From the NCBI RefSeq assembly GCF_013179285.1, contig NZ_WVNW01000001.1:620001-684000 (forward strand): a stretch of DNA of 64,000 bases. The letters run 5' to 3'. The DNA is from Roseobacter sp. HKCCD6576-2 (GTDB taxonomy: Bacteria; Pseudomonadota; Alphaproteobacteria; Rhodobacterales; Rhodobacteraceae). Positions 9,115 through 17,851 of this stretch are shown here, in pieces. The position numbers were made by a program, and so were the translations under genes. The notes under the pieces are model-generated. The model searched no databases, was not told the origin of the DNA, and saw only the letters and a list, made by a program, of their open reading frames with translations. The first letter of the stretch is position 1. Each line of letters begins with the position of its first letter.

Positions 9115-10052
9115 TTTCGGCGCAACCTCGGATCAACGGCGGCATATGCGATGTCGACCAGAAACGTGACCAGGATCACGGCGAAGACCAGAAGCATGGT
9201 GACACTTTCAACGACGACCAGATCGCGTTGGGTGATGCCTTGGAAGATCAACCGACCCAGCCCAGGCAGGAAGAACACATTCTCGATGATGATCGCCCCG
9301 GCCAGCAGAAACGAGAATTGCAGCCCGATGATGGTCAGCACCGGGATCAGCGCATTGCGGAGCGCATGGCGCAGCACCGCTTGCCGCCGGGAGAGGCCTT
9401 TCGCGCGGGCCGTGCGGATGTAGTCTTGGCCCAACGTGTCCAACAACGCCGAGCGCATGACGCGCGCCAAGATTGAGGCTTGCGGCAAGGCCAAGGCAAT
9501 TGCGGGTAAGGTCAGCGCTTTGATCGCGGCCATTGGATCTTGCCAGCCGGGAAAGCCGCCTGCTGAGAACCATTGCAGGTTCACCGCAAAGACCAAGACG
9601 AGCAGCATCGCGAACCAGAAATTCGGCACCGCGATGCCGAGTTGCGTTCCGCCCATAATGCCATAGTCCGTGACGGTCCCCCGCCGGGAGGCTGCAATCA
9701 ATCCGATGGGAAAGGCCAGGAGCGTTGAGAGCGCCAGGGCGTATCCGGCCAGCGGGAGGGATACCCAGAGCCGATCCAAGATCAGCTCCGAAACCGGCAC
9801 GCGATAGGTATAAGACGTCCCGAAATCGCCGGTCAGCATGCCGCTCACCCAGCCCCAATAGCGCTCCGCCAATGTGCCGCCCAAGCCCAACTCTTCTCGC
9901 AAAGCTGCCACATTGGCTTCGGTCGCGTTCAGTCCCAACATGAAGGCTGCGGGATCGCCGGGAATGACTTCGATCACCAGAAAGATCACCAAGCTGGCCG
10001 CAGCCAAGCTGAGGCCAAGAGAGATAAACCGGCTGAGAATAAAGCGCAGCAT
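9111..10052 (-). CDS. Peptide ABC transporter permease (DppB type)
   Basis: A 314-residue inner-membrane permease of the DppB/OppB group. It starts MLRFILSRFISLGLSL, the usual first helix, and continues with VIPGDPAAFMLG. The EAA loop is LSRRQAVLRHALRNALIPVLTI, and FLPGLGRLIFQGITQRDLVVVE is the conserved C-terminal signature. The start at 10052 is chosen by family alignment; the frame is open further upstream but that part has no family resemblance. No strong ribosome-binding site is visible. It is the first gene of the transporter operon; no binding-protein gene precedes it here. Confidence 0.93.
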   Translation of the reverse strand: MLRFILSRFISLGLSLAAASLVIFLVIEVIPGDPAAFMLGLNATEANVAALREELGLGGTLAERYWGWVSGMLTGDFGTSYTYRVPVSELILDRLWVSLPLAGYALALSTLLAFPIGLIAASRRGTVTDYGIMGGTQLGIAVPNFWFAMLLVLVFAVNLQWFSAGGFPGWQDPMAAIKALTLPAIALALPQASILARVMRSALLDTLGQDYIRTARAKGLSRRQAVLRHALRNALIPVLTIIGLQFSFLLAGAIIIENVFFLPGLGRLIFQGITQRDLVVVESVTMLLVFAVILVTFLVDIAYAAVDPRLRRK

Positions 10053-10146
10053 GATGCGGAGGTTAGACGCGCCCAAGGGGAGGTGCCAGAGCAGAGTTGA
10101 CAGAAGGGGCGCTTCTGCGGCGGAGTAACAGAAGGGGGACGATGAG

Positions 10147-10452
10147 ATGATGCGATTGCCGGTTTGGGCGCGGTTTGGCCTGATCAACGGAGTGTTGCCG
10201 TGGGGGATTGCGGCGGTTCTGGCGGGGGTGACGCTGAGCGCCGCAGTTTCAGTGATCGCGGTTTATGTCGCGGCGATGCTGATCTTGATCCTGAATGTCG
10301 GTCATTTGAGAGCGACTCCGGCGTGGCGGGGCCTCTTTTTTGTCGTGATGTTGGCCAATCTGCTCTGCACTATGCTGTTCGCGAATGTGGCTCTGGTCAC
10401 CGCCTTTGGATCAATCTGGTTGGCCCTGCGCGTGGCGTTTGGATTTGCTTGA
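10147..10452 (+). CDS. Small hydrophobic membrane protein, unknown function
   Basis: A 101-residue protein with three predicted transmembrane helices (roughly 11-31, 35-52 and 62-92). AGGGGG lies before the tandem ATG ATG. It is divergent from the DppB-type gene and is followed after 4 nt by the next short reading frame, so the two probably form a unit. I recognise no family. Confidence 0.6.
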   Translation: MMRLPVWARFGLINGVLPWGIAAVLAGVTLSAAVSVIAVYVAAMLILILNVGHLRATPAWRGLFFVVMLANLLCTMLFANVALVTAFGSIWLALRVAFGFA

Positions 10453-10456
10453 GAAC

Positions 10457-10885
10457 GTGGGCACGGATGAGGCGTCAGCGAACCGGCTCATGGCGTTGCG
10501 GACGATCATCGATGCGTCCGGAGCGAGCGCAGCTTGCCTCACGGAGATCGAAACGATTGAGTTTTATACGGGTCTCGAGCTGAGCGGACCGGCGAGCGAC
10601 AGTGTTTTGCTTGTGACAGCTGATCAAGCGTCGCTGATCGTGCCAGAAGCGGGCCAGATAGCACAGCAGCGGGCTGCGAGTGTCGCGATCATCCCCCAAT
10701 CCCTGGGAACAACATGGACGTATATCGGCGAGATGATCGGGCCCGGACGCACCATCGGCGTGCAAGCCGGGGCGATGGATGCGGTGTCGGGCGATGCACT
10801 TCGTGCGGGTCTCACGCCGGGTGATGTGATTGACCTGACCGATGCTATCACGCGGCAGATACGAGCGCTTTCCGAGCCGGATTAG
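10457..10885 (+). CDS. Stand-alone creatinase/prolidase N-terminal-like domain protein
   Basis: About 142 residues from a GTG at 10457 (a TTG at 10445 is an alternative). The order of elements resembles the N-terminal domain of M24 aminopeptidase P/creatinase proteins: ALRTIIDASGASAACLTE, then IEFYTGLEL, then VLLVTADQASLIVPE, then IGVQAGAMDAVSGDALRAG, ending in DAITRQIRALSEPD, exactly where M24 proteins pass into their metal-binding catalytic domain. That catalytic domain is absent: a stop follows and the next gene is on the other strand. The domain assignment rests on pattern reading only. It could be a truncated relic or a binding or regulatory protein linked to peptide use. Confidence 0.5.
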   Translation: MGTDEASANRLMALRTIIDASGASAACLTEIETIEFYTGLELSGPASDSVLLVTADQASLIVPEAGQIAQQRAASVAIIPQSLGTTWTYIGEMIGPGRTIGVQAGAMDAVSGDALRAGLTPGDVIDLTDAITRQIRALSEPD

Positions 10886-10902
10886 TGTGGAGAGGGCTGC
10901 GT

Positions 10903-11610
10903 CTATAGCTCTACCCGCACCTCATGCAGCCAGATTTTCGGCGGGCGCGACAACATAAAGACGACGACATCCGCCAAATCCTCTGGCTCCGTGAATATCT
11001 GGTTTGGCACTTCCTCGCCAGCCTTTGCAAACATCTGCGTGTTGGTGCCGCTTTGATAAAGCCCGGCCACGCGCACGCCGGTTTCCGCCTCATCTTCTTT
11101 CAGCACATCAGTGAAGCCGCGCACGCCATATTTTGTGGCGGAATAGACCGATTGACCGGCCTGCGCGATGACACCGGATTTGGACGCGATGTTGAGAATG
11201 GCCGCCTCGTCGCGCGCCCGTAGATGCGGCAGTATGTGCCGGGTCAATTGCATCAACGCGGTCAGGTTGGTCTGCACCGTGGCCACAAGAAGATCGGGTG
11301 AGATACTGTCGAGCGGACCAGCCTTATGCCAAATCCCGGCATTGTTGATCAGGATGTCGACTGCATCGAAATCCGCCAAAATCGTCGTGGCGGTCGCGTC
11401 CAGTGCGGCGCTGTCGGTCAGGTCGAAGGCATAGGCGCGAGCCTCTTTGGCCCCGGCGGCAATGGCCTCTGCGACAACACGGTCCAGCCGCTCGGCATTC
11501 CGGCCCAAGATCGCCAAGCGGCACCCCTCCGCGGCGAGTTTGAGCACGATATGCCGCCCGATGCCGTCACTTCCGCCGGTGACAATCGCCGTCTTTCCCT
11601 TGAGCTGCAT
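10903..11610 (-). CDS. SDR family oxidoreductase
   Basis: A 235-residue short-chain dehydrogenase. TGGSDGIGRH gives the cofactor motif, Arg37 in LGRNAER favours NADP, NNAG is at 89-92, and the catalytic Ser143, Tyr156 and Lys160 (YSATK) are present. The C-terminal PEDLADVVVFMLSRPPK is typical of the YdfG/serine-dehydrogenase-like branch. It stands alone on the minus strand between two plus-strand units. The substrate is unknown. Confidence 0.88.
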   Translation of the reverse strand: MQLKGKTAIVTGGSDGIGRHIVLKLAAEGCRLAILGRNAERLDRVVAEAIAAGAKEARAYAFDLTDSAALDATATTILADFDAVDILINNAGIWHKAGPLDSISPDLLVATVQTNLTALMQLTRHILPHLRARDEAAILNIASKSGVIAQAGQSVYSATKYGVRGFTDVLKEDEAETGVRVAGLYQSGTNTQMFAKAGEEVPNQIFTEPEDLADVVVFMLSRPPKIWLHEVRVEL

Positions 11611-11854
11611 ATCTCCGTGTTCCTTTGCTTGCGGATGTGTCGCGCCTGCCTAGCATGGGCACCGAGGGCATGAAAACCGACGGGTCGGCTCTTTCGCTCC
11701 AGGATCGGGAGCCAGAAATGCGAAGAGATCGCGTTGGCATATCGGAAGCTCCCATCGGCTTGGCAAAAACAGATTTGCCTTGGCGGGCAGTTTGGTTGGC
11801 GATCAGGCGTGTCGATGCCTGGGCTCGATGGCCGTAAGCCGGTGATTGTTCACC

Positions 11855-11872
11855 ATTTCATAAAACTGAAAC
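11855..11872 (+). promoter_or_regulatory. Pho-box-like site upstream of the phytase-like gene
   Basis: The 18-mer ATTTCATAAAACTGAAAC matches 15 of 18 positions of the classical PhoB consensus CTGTCATAWAWCTGTCAY, with both CAT and CTG half-site cores at 11-bp spacing. It ends 70 nt before the start codon. The rest of the 332-bp gap between the SDR gene and 11943 shows nothing I can support as a gene. Confidence 0.5.
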
Positions 11873-11942
11873 ATTTCCGTTACGTCAGCGTCACCGGCTC
11901 GCGCGAGGACAACCCGTCACGCTTGCAACCTGGGAGAGCTGA

Positions 11943-14090
11943 ATGACCCCCCGTTTTTTGACCCTGACCTCGGCCATCGCGCTGATGGCAGGCCCCGCAT
12001 TTGCGGATATGAATTTTAACCGTATTGCATCCTTTGCCATTGCCGAAAACGCGCCCGAGGCCGAAGAAACCTCCGCTGAAATCATCGCGGTGACCGGCGA
12101 TGGGATGACGCTGGTCTATACCGACAGCCCGCTGGAAGCGCTTGGTTTTATCGACATCACCGATCCGACCAATCCAGCCCCTGCGGGGATCATGGAGTTG
12201 GAAGGGGAACCGACCTCCGTCGCGGTTGCGGGCAACTATGCGCTGGCGGGCGTGAATACCTCGGAAAGCTACACCAATCCCTCGGGCTATCTGGTTGAGA
12301 TCAACATTGCCGATCAGAGCGAAGTGGATCGTTGTGATCTGCCGGGGCAACCGGATTCGGTTGCGATCGCGCCGGATGCGTCTTTCCTTGCGGTTGCGAT
12401 CGAAAACGAACGGGATGAAGACCTGGGCGATGGCCGCGTGGGCCAATTGCCGGGCGGCTCCGTCGTCATGGTGGACCTGACCCCCGAAGGCCTGATTGAT
12501 TGCGACACGCTCCGTGTGGCCGATGTCACCGGCTTGGCCGATGTGGCGCCGGAAGATCCCGAGCCGGAATATGTACATATCAATGGCGAGGGTGAGGTGG
12601 TCGTCACCTTGCAGGAAAACAACCATATGGTTGTGCTGAACTCTGCCGGAGAGGTGCAGAGCCACTTCTCCGCCGGAGCTGTCGATCTCGAAGGCATCGA
12701 TGTCGATGAGGAACGTGCATTCGTTTACAACGGCAGTCAGCCGGGCCGTGTTCGCGAACCCGACGCGGTGACGTGGATCGACGACACGCATTTCGCCACA
12801 GCCAACGAGGGCGATATGGATGGCGGTTCCCGCGGCTGGACGATCTTCCACCAGGACGGCACGGTCGTTTACGAGAGCGGCACCTCGTTTGAGGAGGCGA
12901 TTATCCAGATCGGCCATTATCCTGAGCGCCGGTCGGGCAACAAAGGCGTTGAACCGGAATCAGTGACCTTTGCGGAGTTCGGCGGCACGCCGATGGTCTT
13001 TGTCGGGGCGGAGCGGGCGAGCGTCGTGGGTGTCTATGATGTCACCGATCCCGCGAACCCAGCCCTTTTGCAACTTTTGCCCTCGGGCATCGGGCCCGAA
13101 GGCTATGTGACAATCCCGTCGCGCAACCTCCTGGTTTCCGCCAATGAAGTGGACGGTTTGGAAGACGGTGCCGCACGGGCCCATGTGATGCTTTTTGAGT
13201 ATCAAGAGGCGGCGGCCAGCTATCCGCATCTAACCTCTGCCAGCATGGAGGCCCTCACCGGCTGGGGCGCGATTTCCGGCCAAGTAGCCGACGCGGATGG
13301 CATGATCTATGCGGTCAATGACAGCTTCTATGCCATGCAGCCGACGATCTTTGTCATCGACCCGTCGCAAACCCCGGCCCAGATTGTCGACGCGATCCGT
13401 GTCACCCGCGCCGGGCAGCCGGCGCAACTGCTCGACATGGAGGGCATCACGCTTGATGGCGAAGGCGGTTTCTGGATCGCCTCCGAAGGCCGCACCGACC
13501 GTTTGGTGCCGCATGCGCTTTATCATGTTGGCGCAGATGGAGAGATCGAAGACTACGTCCCGCTGCCTGCGGAGCTTCAGGCGGTCGAACGTCGCTTTGG
13601 CTTCGAAGGTATCACCATGGTTGGCGACACGCTCTGGATGGCGGTTCAGCGGCCCTGGGATGATGACCCGGAGAACCACACTAAACTGGTCTCTTACAAC
13701 TTGGAAACCGAAGCCTGGGGTGCCGTGCATTACCCACTGACCGAACCAGCGACTGGGTGGGTTGGCCTCTCGGAGATCGTGGCCCATGGCGATTATGTCT
13801 ACGTCATTGAGCGTGACAATCAGATCGGAGCCGCAGCCGTGACCAAACAGATCACCCGTATCCCACTGGCGCAGATGGTGCCGGGCGAATTGGGCGGCGA
13901 CCTGCCGGTTGTGGAACCGGAGCTGGTGGTCGACCTGCTGCCCTACCTGACCTCCACCGGCGGCTTTGTCCTCGATAAGGTCGAAGGTCTGGCGATCATG
14001 GACGACGGGACCATGTGGGTGTCCACCGATAATGACGGCGTGGACGACCATTCGGGCGAGACCATGTTCTTCGCCTTGCCGCCAATGTGA
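11943..14090 (+). CDS. Exported beta-propeller protein with C-terminal phytase-like esterase domain
   Basis: A 715-residue protein with a signal peptide (MTPRFLTLTSAIALMAGPAFA). Residues about 25-420 form repeated WD40/YVTN-like blades (FIDITDPTNPAP; GVYDVTDPANPAL; LEGIDVDEERAFVYNGSQP). The last 290 residues match the esterase-like-activity-of-phytase family: AVNDSFYAMQPTIFVID, LDMEGITLDGEGGFWIASEGRTDR, GFEGITMVGDTLWMAVQRP. This suggests a periplasmic or released phosphoesterase. A Pho-box-like element upstream supports induction by phosphate limitation. The two-propeller architecture recalls large phosphate-stress phosphatases, but the catalytic activity is inferred. Confidence 0.82.
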   Translation: MTPRFLTLTSAIALMAGPAFADMNFNRIASFAIAENAPEAEETSAEIIAVTGDGMTLVYTDSPLEALGFIDITDPTNPAPAGIMELEGEPTSVAVAGNYALAGVNTSESYTNPSGYLVEINIADQSEVDRCDLPGQPDSVAIAPDASFLAVAIENERDEDLGDGRVGQLPGGSVVMVDLTPEGLIDCDTLRVADVTGLADVAPEDPEPEYVHINGEGEVVVTLQENNHMVVLNSAGEVQSHFSAGAVDLEGIDVDEERAFVYNGSQPGRVREPDAVTWIDDTHFATANEGDMDGGSRGWTIFHQDGTVVYESGTSFEEAIIQIGHYPERRSGNKGVEPESVTFAEFGGTPMVFVGAERASVVGVYDVTDPANPALLQLLPSGIGPEGYVTIPSRNLLVSANEVDGLEDGAARAHVMLFEYQEAAASYPHLTSASMEALTGWGAISGQVADADGMIYAVNDSFYAMQPTIFVIDPSQTPAQIVDAIRVTRAGQPAQLLDMEGITLDGEGGFWIASEGRTDRLVPHALYHVGADGEIEDYVPLPAELQAVERRFGFEGITMVGDTLWMAVQRPWDDDPENHTKLVSYNLETEAWGAVHYPLTEPATGWVGLSEIVAHGDYVYVIERDNQIGAAAVTKQITRIPLAQMVPGELGGDLPVVEPELVVDLLPYLTSTGGFVLDKVEGLAIMDDGTMWVSTDNDGVDDHSGETMFFALPPM

Positions 14091-14130
14091 CCCCTCTGGT
14101 TTTTAAGCAGCCCTTTCTATGACGGCGATG

Positions 14131-14160
14131 CCCTCGCGGAGCGATCCGCGGGGGCAATTT
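14131..14160 (+). terminator. Probable terminator of the phytase-like gene
   Basis: CCCTCGCGGA-GCGA-TCCGCGGGGG is a 10-bp stem with one mismatch, followed by CAATTT. It lies 40 nt after the stop. The weak T-run makes it a moderate call. Confidence 0.55.
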
Positions 14161-14229
14161 CGTTGAGTGGAGACGTTAACCCCGATGTTCCGCATCATGA
14201 ATCACCCGCGCCTTTGCAATCGAGTCACA

Positions 14230-14255
14230 GCGCTCGCCCTGCGCAGGGCGAGCGC
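14230..14255. repeat. Perfect 26-bp palindrome
   Basis: Two 13-nt arms, GCGCTCGCCCTGC and GCAGGGCGAGCGC, meet without a loop. It lies between two convergent genes. No T-run follows on either strand, so it is not a standard intrinsic terminator. See findings. Confidence 0.7.
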
Positions 14256-14323
14256 GCCAGATCGATCAGACCACAATAGACACGCGGCGGGCGCCCTGGG
14301 GTCTCCTCAGAGAGTTGCGACCG

Positions 14324-15796
14324 TTATTGAGTCCAACTGACGCCGGTCAGGTCATTCGCTTGGGTCGGTGCGTTTTCCCAAAGGCCTTGGATATTCGCAT
14401 TGGCGACCCCGGTTTTGGCAAGTTGGAACAAGAAGCCGTTGACGTAGTCGCCCGCGATCATCTCCTGCGCCTGTTGGTTCAGGCTCGAACGTTCTGCCGG
14501 GTCGGTCGCGGCGGTCAGATCCGTCATCAATTGCTGGAAATCCGGATTGTCATACTGGAAGTAATAGTCTGGCCGGGCATAGATATTGATATCCGCCGGT
14601 TCCGTATGGCTGACGATGGTCAGGTCGAAATCCTTGCCGCGGAACACCTGCTCTAGCCATTGTGCCCATTCCAGATTGCTGATCTCGGTCTCGATCCCGA
14701 CCTCGCGAAGCTGGGCTGCGATGATCTCGCCACCGCGCCGCGCGTAAGACGGCGGCGGCAGGGCCAGACGCAAAGTGAGGTCGCTGACACCCGCCTCGGC
14801 CAGAAGCGCACGGGCAGCATCAGGATCGTAGGCCGAATTGCCCGTCAGGTCGACATAGTCAGGGTTGTGCGGCGCGAAATGCGTACCAATCGGCGTGCCA
14901 TAGCCGAACATCGCGCCATCGATGATGTCTTGCCGGTTGATCGCATGGGCAATCGCTTGACGCACACGCACATCATCCAAGGGCGGCGACATGTTGTTCA
15001 TCGACAGGATCGTTTCGCCCTCGGTCGAGCCGACGATCACGTTGAAACGTGGATCGGCCTCGAATTGGCTGAGCGTCTCCGGCGCCGGGAAGACCGGGAA
15101 GGCATCCACATCGCCGGCCATCAGCGCGGCGAAAGCGGCATTCGGGTCGGAGATGAAGCGGAAGGTTGCGGCTTCCAGGGCGGGCATCTCGCCCCAATAC
15201 TCGGCATTGCGGGTTAGCTCGACCCGGTCACCTTGGACCCAATCGGCAAAGACAAAGGGGCCGGTGCCGACCGGATTGGTCGCGTTGGTTTCCGCACTTT
15301 CGGGGGCGACCATCACGGCGTCACCCCAGGCGAGATTGAAGAGGAATGCACCATTCGGCGCCGAGAGCGTTATGGTCACCGTGGTGTCATCCACCGCCGC
15401 GACACTGTCGATACCGGCAAACAGCGCGGCTTGGGCATTGGTCGTGTCTTCAGCCCGCGCGCGGTCGAGCGAGAATACGACATCCTCGGCGGTGAAGCTG
15501 GTTCCGTCATGGAACATCACACCATCACGAAGCATGAAGGTATAGGTCAGCCCATCCTCGGAAATCTCCCAACTCTCTGCCAGGCCGGGCATCACCGAGC
15601 CGTCCGAAGCGAAGCGCGTTAGCCCTTCGAAGACATTGGCATAAACCACTTCGTCAATCGCTGCGGCGGCACCACCGGTCGGATCCAGATTGGGCGGCTC
15701 CAGCTGCATGCCGATTGTGATGTCGGTTTGCTGGGCGAGCGCGCCGCTTGCGGTCACGGCAAGGATCGCGGCGCTTGTCTTCAAGCGATGAAACAT
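14324..15796 (-). CDS. Peptide ABC transporter periplasmic substrate-binding protein (DppA type)
   Basis: A 490-residue family-5 solute-binding protein. The signal peptide is MFHRLKTSAAILAVTASGALA. The conserved features PPNLDPTGGA, VYANVFEGLTRF, PGLAESWEISEDGLTYTFMLRDGVMFHDGTSFTAEDVVFSLDR and NPVGTGPFVF are all present in family order. It delivers peptides or similar compounds to a DppBCDF-type importer. GGGAG lies 8 nt before the ATG at 15796; longer readings add no signal sequence. No permease gene adjoins it, and the orphan permease/ATPase operon at 6701-10052 lacks a binding protein, so the two probably form one transporter. Confidence 0.93.
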   Translation of the reverse strand: MFHRLKTSAAILAVTASGALAQQTDITIGMQLEPPNLDPTGGAAAAIDEVVYANVFEGLTRFASDGSVMPGLAESWEISEDGLTYTFMLRDGVMFHDGTSFTAEDVVFSLDRARAEDTTNAQAALFAGIDSVAAVDDTTVTITLSAPNGAFLFNLAWGDAVMVAPESAETNATNPVGTGPFVFADWVQGDRVELTRNAEYWGEMPALEAATFRFISDPNAAFAALMAGDVDAFPVFPAPETLSQFEADPRFNVIVGSTEGETILSMNNMSPPLDDVRVRQAIAHAINRQDIIDGAMFGYGTPIGTHFAPHNPDYVDLTGNSAYDPDAARALLAEAGVSDLTLRLALPPPSYARRGGEIIAAQLREVGIETEISNLEWAQWLEQVFRGKDFDLTIVSHTEPADINIYARPDYYFQYDNPDFQQLMTDLTAATDPAERSSLNQQAQEMIAGDYVNGFLFQLAKTGVANANIQGLWENAPTQANDLTGVSWTQ

Positions 15797-15987
15797 GAGG
15801 GTCTCCCTTTTTGACTTTGGCATGATCGTAGGAGCCGAAGGGGTCGCCATGCAAGCGATGATCGGATGCGTCATGCTGCACTGCGGCGCGCTGTCGCAAA
15901 ACCGTTACTTAGGAGTCGCTCGAATCGAGACCTTGTATTAGAGTTCGCTGTGGGGAACGCGATATCAAACCATAGCGGAGTTGCTCG

Positions 15988-16185
15988 ATGGCCTTGCCAA
16001 GCGCTACAGACATTCTCAATCTGTCGACCGATCAGGTCGCGAGTTTTATCGCCGAGCAAGCCAGTTCACGAACGTTGAGTATTTTGATGAAAGACCTCAA
16101 CGCGCAGCTTCTATCCGCGGATGAGGCTGTGCGTGCCGCCGCCCGAGATGCGATTGAGCGTCTGGGTTTTCCGGAATACGCCTAA
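15988..16185 (+). CDS. Small hypothetical protein
   Basis: A 65-residue acidic, mostly helical protein (TDQVASFIAEQASSRTLSIL; SADEAVRAAARDAIERLGF). GGAG lies 7 nt before the ATG. It is divergent from the binding-protein gene and convergent with the M20 peptidase gene. No family recognised; the clear ribosome-binding site and coding character support a real gene. Confidence 0.6.
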   Translation: MALPSATDILNLSTDQVASFIAEQASSRTLSILMKDLNAQLLSADEAVRAAARDAIERLGFPEYA

Positions 16186-16194
16186 ACCCCAACC

Positions 16195-17472
16195 CTACAG
16201 CAACAGCTCTTCCAGCGTCAGCGCCATGACCTTGGCGCTGTCGATCATATCGTCGATGCCAACCCATTCGTCGGGCTGGTGCGCCAAATCCAAAATGCCC
16301 GGCCCGTAGGCGATACAGTTCTTCAAACGCCCGATCCGGTCGATATGCTTTTGATCATAGGTGCCGGGTGAGACGACAAACTCCGCCTGTTTTGAAAGGA
16401 CTTTCTCGATCGCCGCTTGGACCGTTTTGACCACCGGTGCGTCCTCATCGGTCATCGATGGTTGCACCTCAAAAAGATCCCGCAGTTCATAGGTGAAATT
16501 CGGACGCTCGGCCTTAATCTTCTCCAACATGCCGATGATTTCGGCTTTCACCTCGTCAATGCCTTCTTCTATGAGAAAACGCCGGTCAATGGTGATCTGG
16601 CACCGGTCTGGCACGCAGGCTGATGGGAAGCCGGTGTAATCCGGATCTTGCACCGGTTCACCGCCGTGGATCGCATTGATGTTGAGCGTGGATTGCTTTG
16701 CCCCGTCGGGGACGACGGGCATTGCGGTGTGTTTCGTCGCCAGAAGCGGGAACAGATACCGCTCCATTTCTTCCAGGACAGCCCCCATATGGCGCACGGC
16801 ACAATCGCCGAGAAATGGCATCGAGCCATGGGCAATCCGGCCATGCGTTTCGATCTCCGCCCACCAGACACCGCGATGGCCAAGGCAGATCCGGTCTTTG
16901 TTGAGCGGTTCCGGGATGATCACATGCTGCACCCGCGAAGGATCGAAATACCCCTGCTCGGCCAGATAGGCGACACCACCATAGCCGCCTGATTCTTCAT
17001 CTGCCGTCGCGCTGATCTCAATCGCGCCTTTGAAATTGGGATGGACCGCCAGGAAGGCCTCGGCGGCGATGATCGAGGCGGCAAGCCCGCCCTTCATATC
17101 GCACGCGCCCCGGCCATAGACCCGCCCGTCTTTGACTTCGCCGCCGAACGGTTCGGTGGTCCAGCCATGGCCAACCTCGACCACATCATGATGGGAGTTG
17201 AAATGGACGCAATCGCCAGCCGCGCCGCCTTCTCGCCTGGCGACGAGGTTCCAACGTGGATAGGTCTCGCTGTCGGCGGGCGCACCAAAGGCGCGGATCA
17301 TTTCGACCTCAAAACCCTTGTCACTCAGCCGGGCCGCCAGATAGTCGCAGATCTCGCGATAATTGCGCCCAGGGGGGTTCAATGTCGGTATGCGGATCAG
17401 ATCTTGCGTCAACGCGACCAAGTCGTCGCGGCGGGCGGTGATTTCGGCATAAAGGCGTGAGATTTCCGTCAT
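16195..17472 (-). CDS. M20 family metallopeptidase (ArgE/DapE-like deacylase)
   Basis: About 425 residues. The two-zinc site of the M20 family is visible: NSHHDVVEVG, GACDMKGG (bridging Asp), TADEESGG (catalytic Glu and zinc Glu) and a late His in DQKHIDRIG. RIPTLNPPGRNYREICDYLA is the typical N-terminus of the ArgE/DapE group. The enzyme hydrolyses an N-acyl amino acid or dipeptide. I chose MTEISRLYAEIT at 17472; a TTG at 17517 would add 15 residues. A role with the neighbouring peptide importer is plausible from position alone. Confidence 0.88.
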   Translation of the reverse strand: MTEISRLYAEITARRDDLVALTQDLIRIPTLNPPGRNYREICDYLAARLSDKGFEVEMIRAFGAPADSETYPRWNLVARREGGAAGDCVHFNSHHDVVEVGHGWTTEPFGGEVKDGRVYGRGACDMKGGLAASIIAAEAFLAVHPNFKGAIEISATADEESGGYGGVAYLAEQGYFDPSRVQHVIIPEPLNKDRICLGHRGVWWAEIETHGRIAHGSMPFLGDCAVRHMGAVLEEMERYLFPLLATKHTAMPVVPDGAKQSTLNINAIHGGEPVQDPDYTGFPSACVPDRCQITIDRRFLIEEGIDEVKAEIIGMLEKIKAERPNFTYELRDLFEVQPSMTDEDAPVVKTVQAAIEKVLSKQAEFVVSPGTYDQKHIDRIGRLKNCIAYGPGILDLAHQPDEWVGIDDMIDSAKVMALTLEELLL

Positions 17473-17575
17473 ATCCGCAGATTGCGCCCGAGCGCGCGCG
17501 GCTTCAAGCCCTGCCAAAGCTCTTTTCGTGCCCCATATAAGGGTTTATGACACATCGCGAACCCAGGGAGCTCCC

Positions 17576-17836
17576 ATGCTAAATATCGGCCGGATGGCGA
17601 TCATCCTCATTGTTGTGCTGACCTTGGTCTATGTCTGCGTTTTCCTTTACTGGCGCGCCGGTATCCGCGCGCGTTTGGAGGAAGATTGGGTCATGGAGGG
17701 CCGTCCCGGTGATCGTGGCGATTGGGTCCGGGAGCAGGAGGGGCCAAAACTCCGCCGGGTGAGCCGTTGGTTATTGATCCTGGTCTATGTCCTGCCGATC
17801 ACTGCGCTTAGCGTCTTCGTCTACGTCACGAATTAG
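17576..17836 (+). CDS. Small two-helix membrane protein
   Basis: An 86-residue protein with a transmembrane helix at each end (about 7-27, MAIILIVVLTLVYVCVFLYW, and 62-82, WLLILVYVLPITALSVFVYV) around a charged loop. GGGAG precedes the ATG at 17576. It lies 15 nt before the DUF1523 gene, as a probable two-gene operon. Proteins of this form occur in Rhodobacterales as uncharacterised membrane proteins. Confidence 0.75.
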   Translation: MLNIGRMAIILIVVLTLVYVCVFLYWRAGIRARLEEDWVMEGRPGDRGDWVREQEGPKLRRVSRWLLILVYVLPITALSVFVYVTN

Positions 17837-17851
17837 GAAAGGGTCCTGCCC

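Noticed and set aside
11625-11837. 70-codon plus-strand frame before the phytase-like gene
   Set aside because: No ribosome-binding site and no conserved character; it probably is part of the leader region.
11880-12917. 345-codon minus-strand frame inside the phytase-like gene
   Set aside because: Antisense to a gene with signal peptide and recognisable domains; no family resemblance and no ribosome-binding site.
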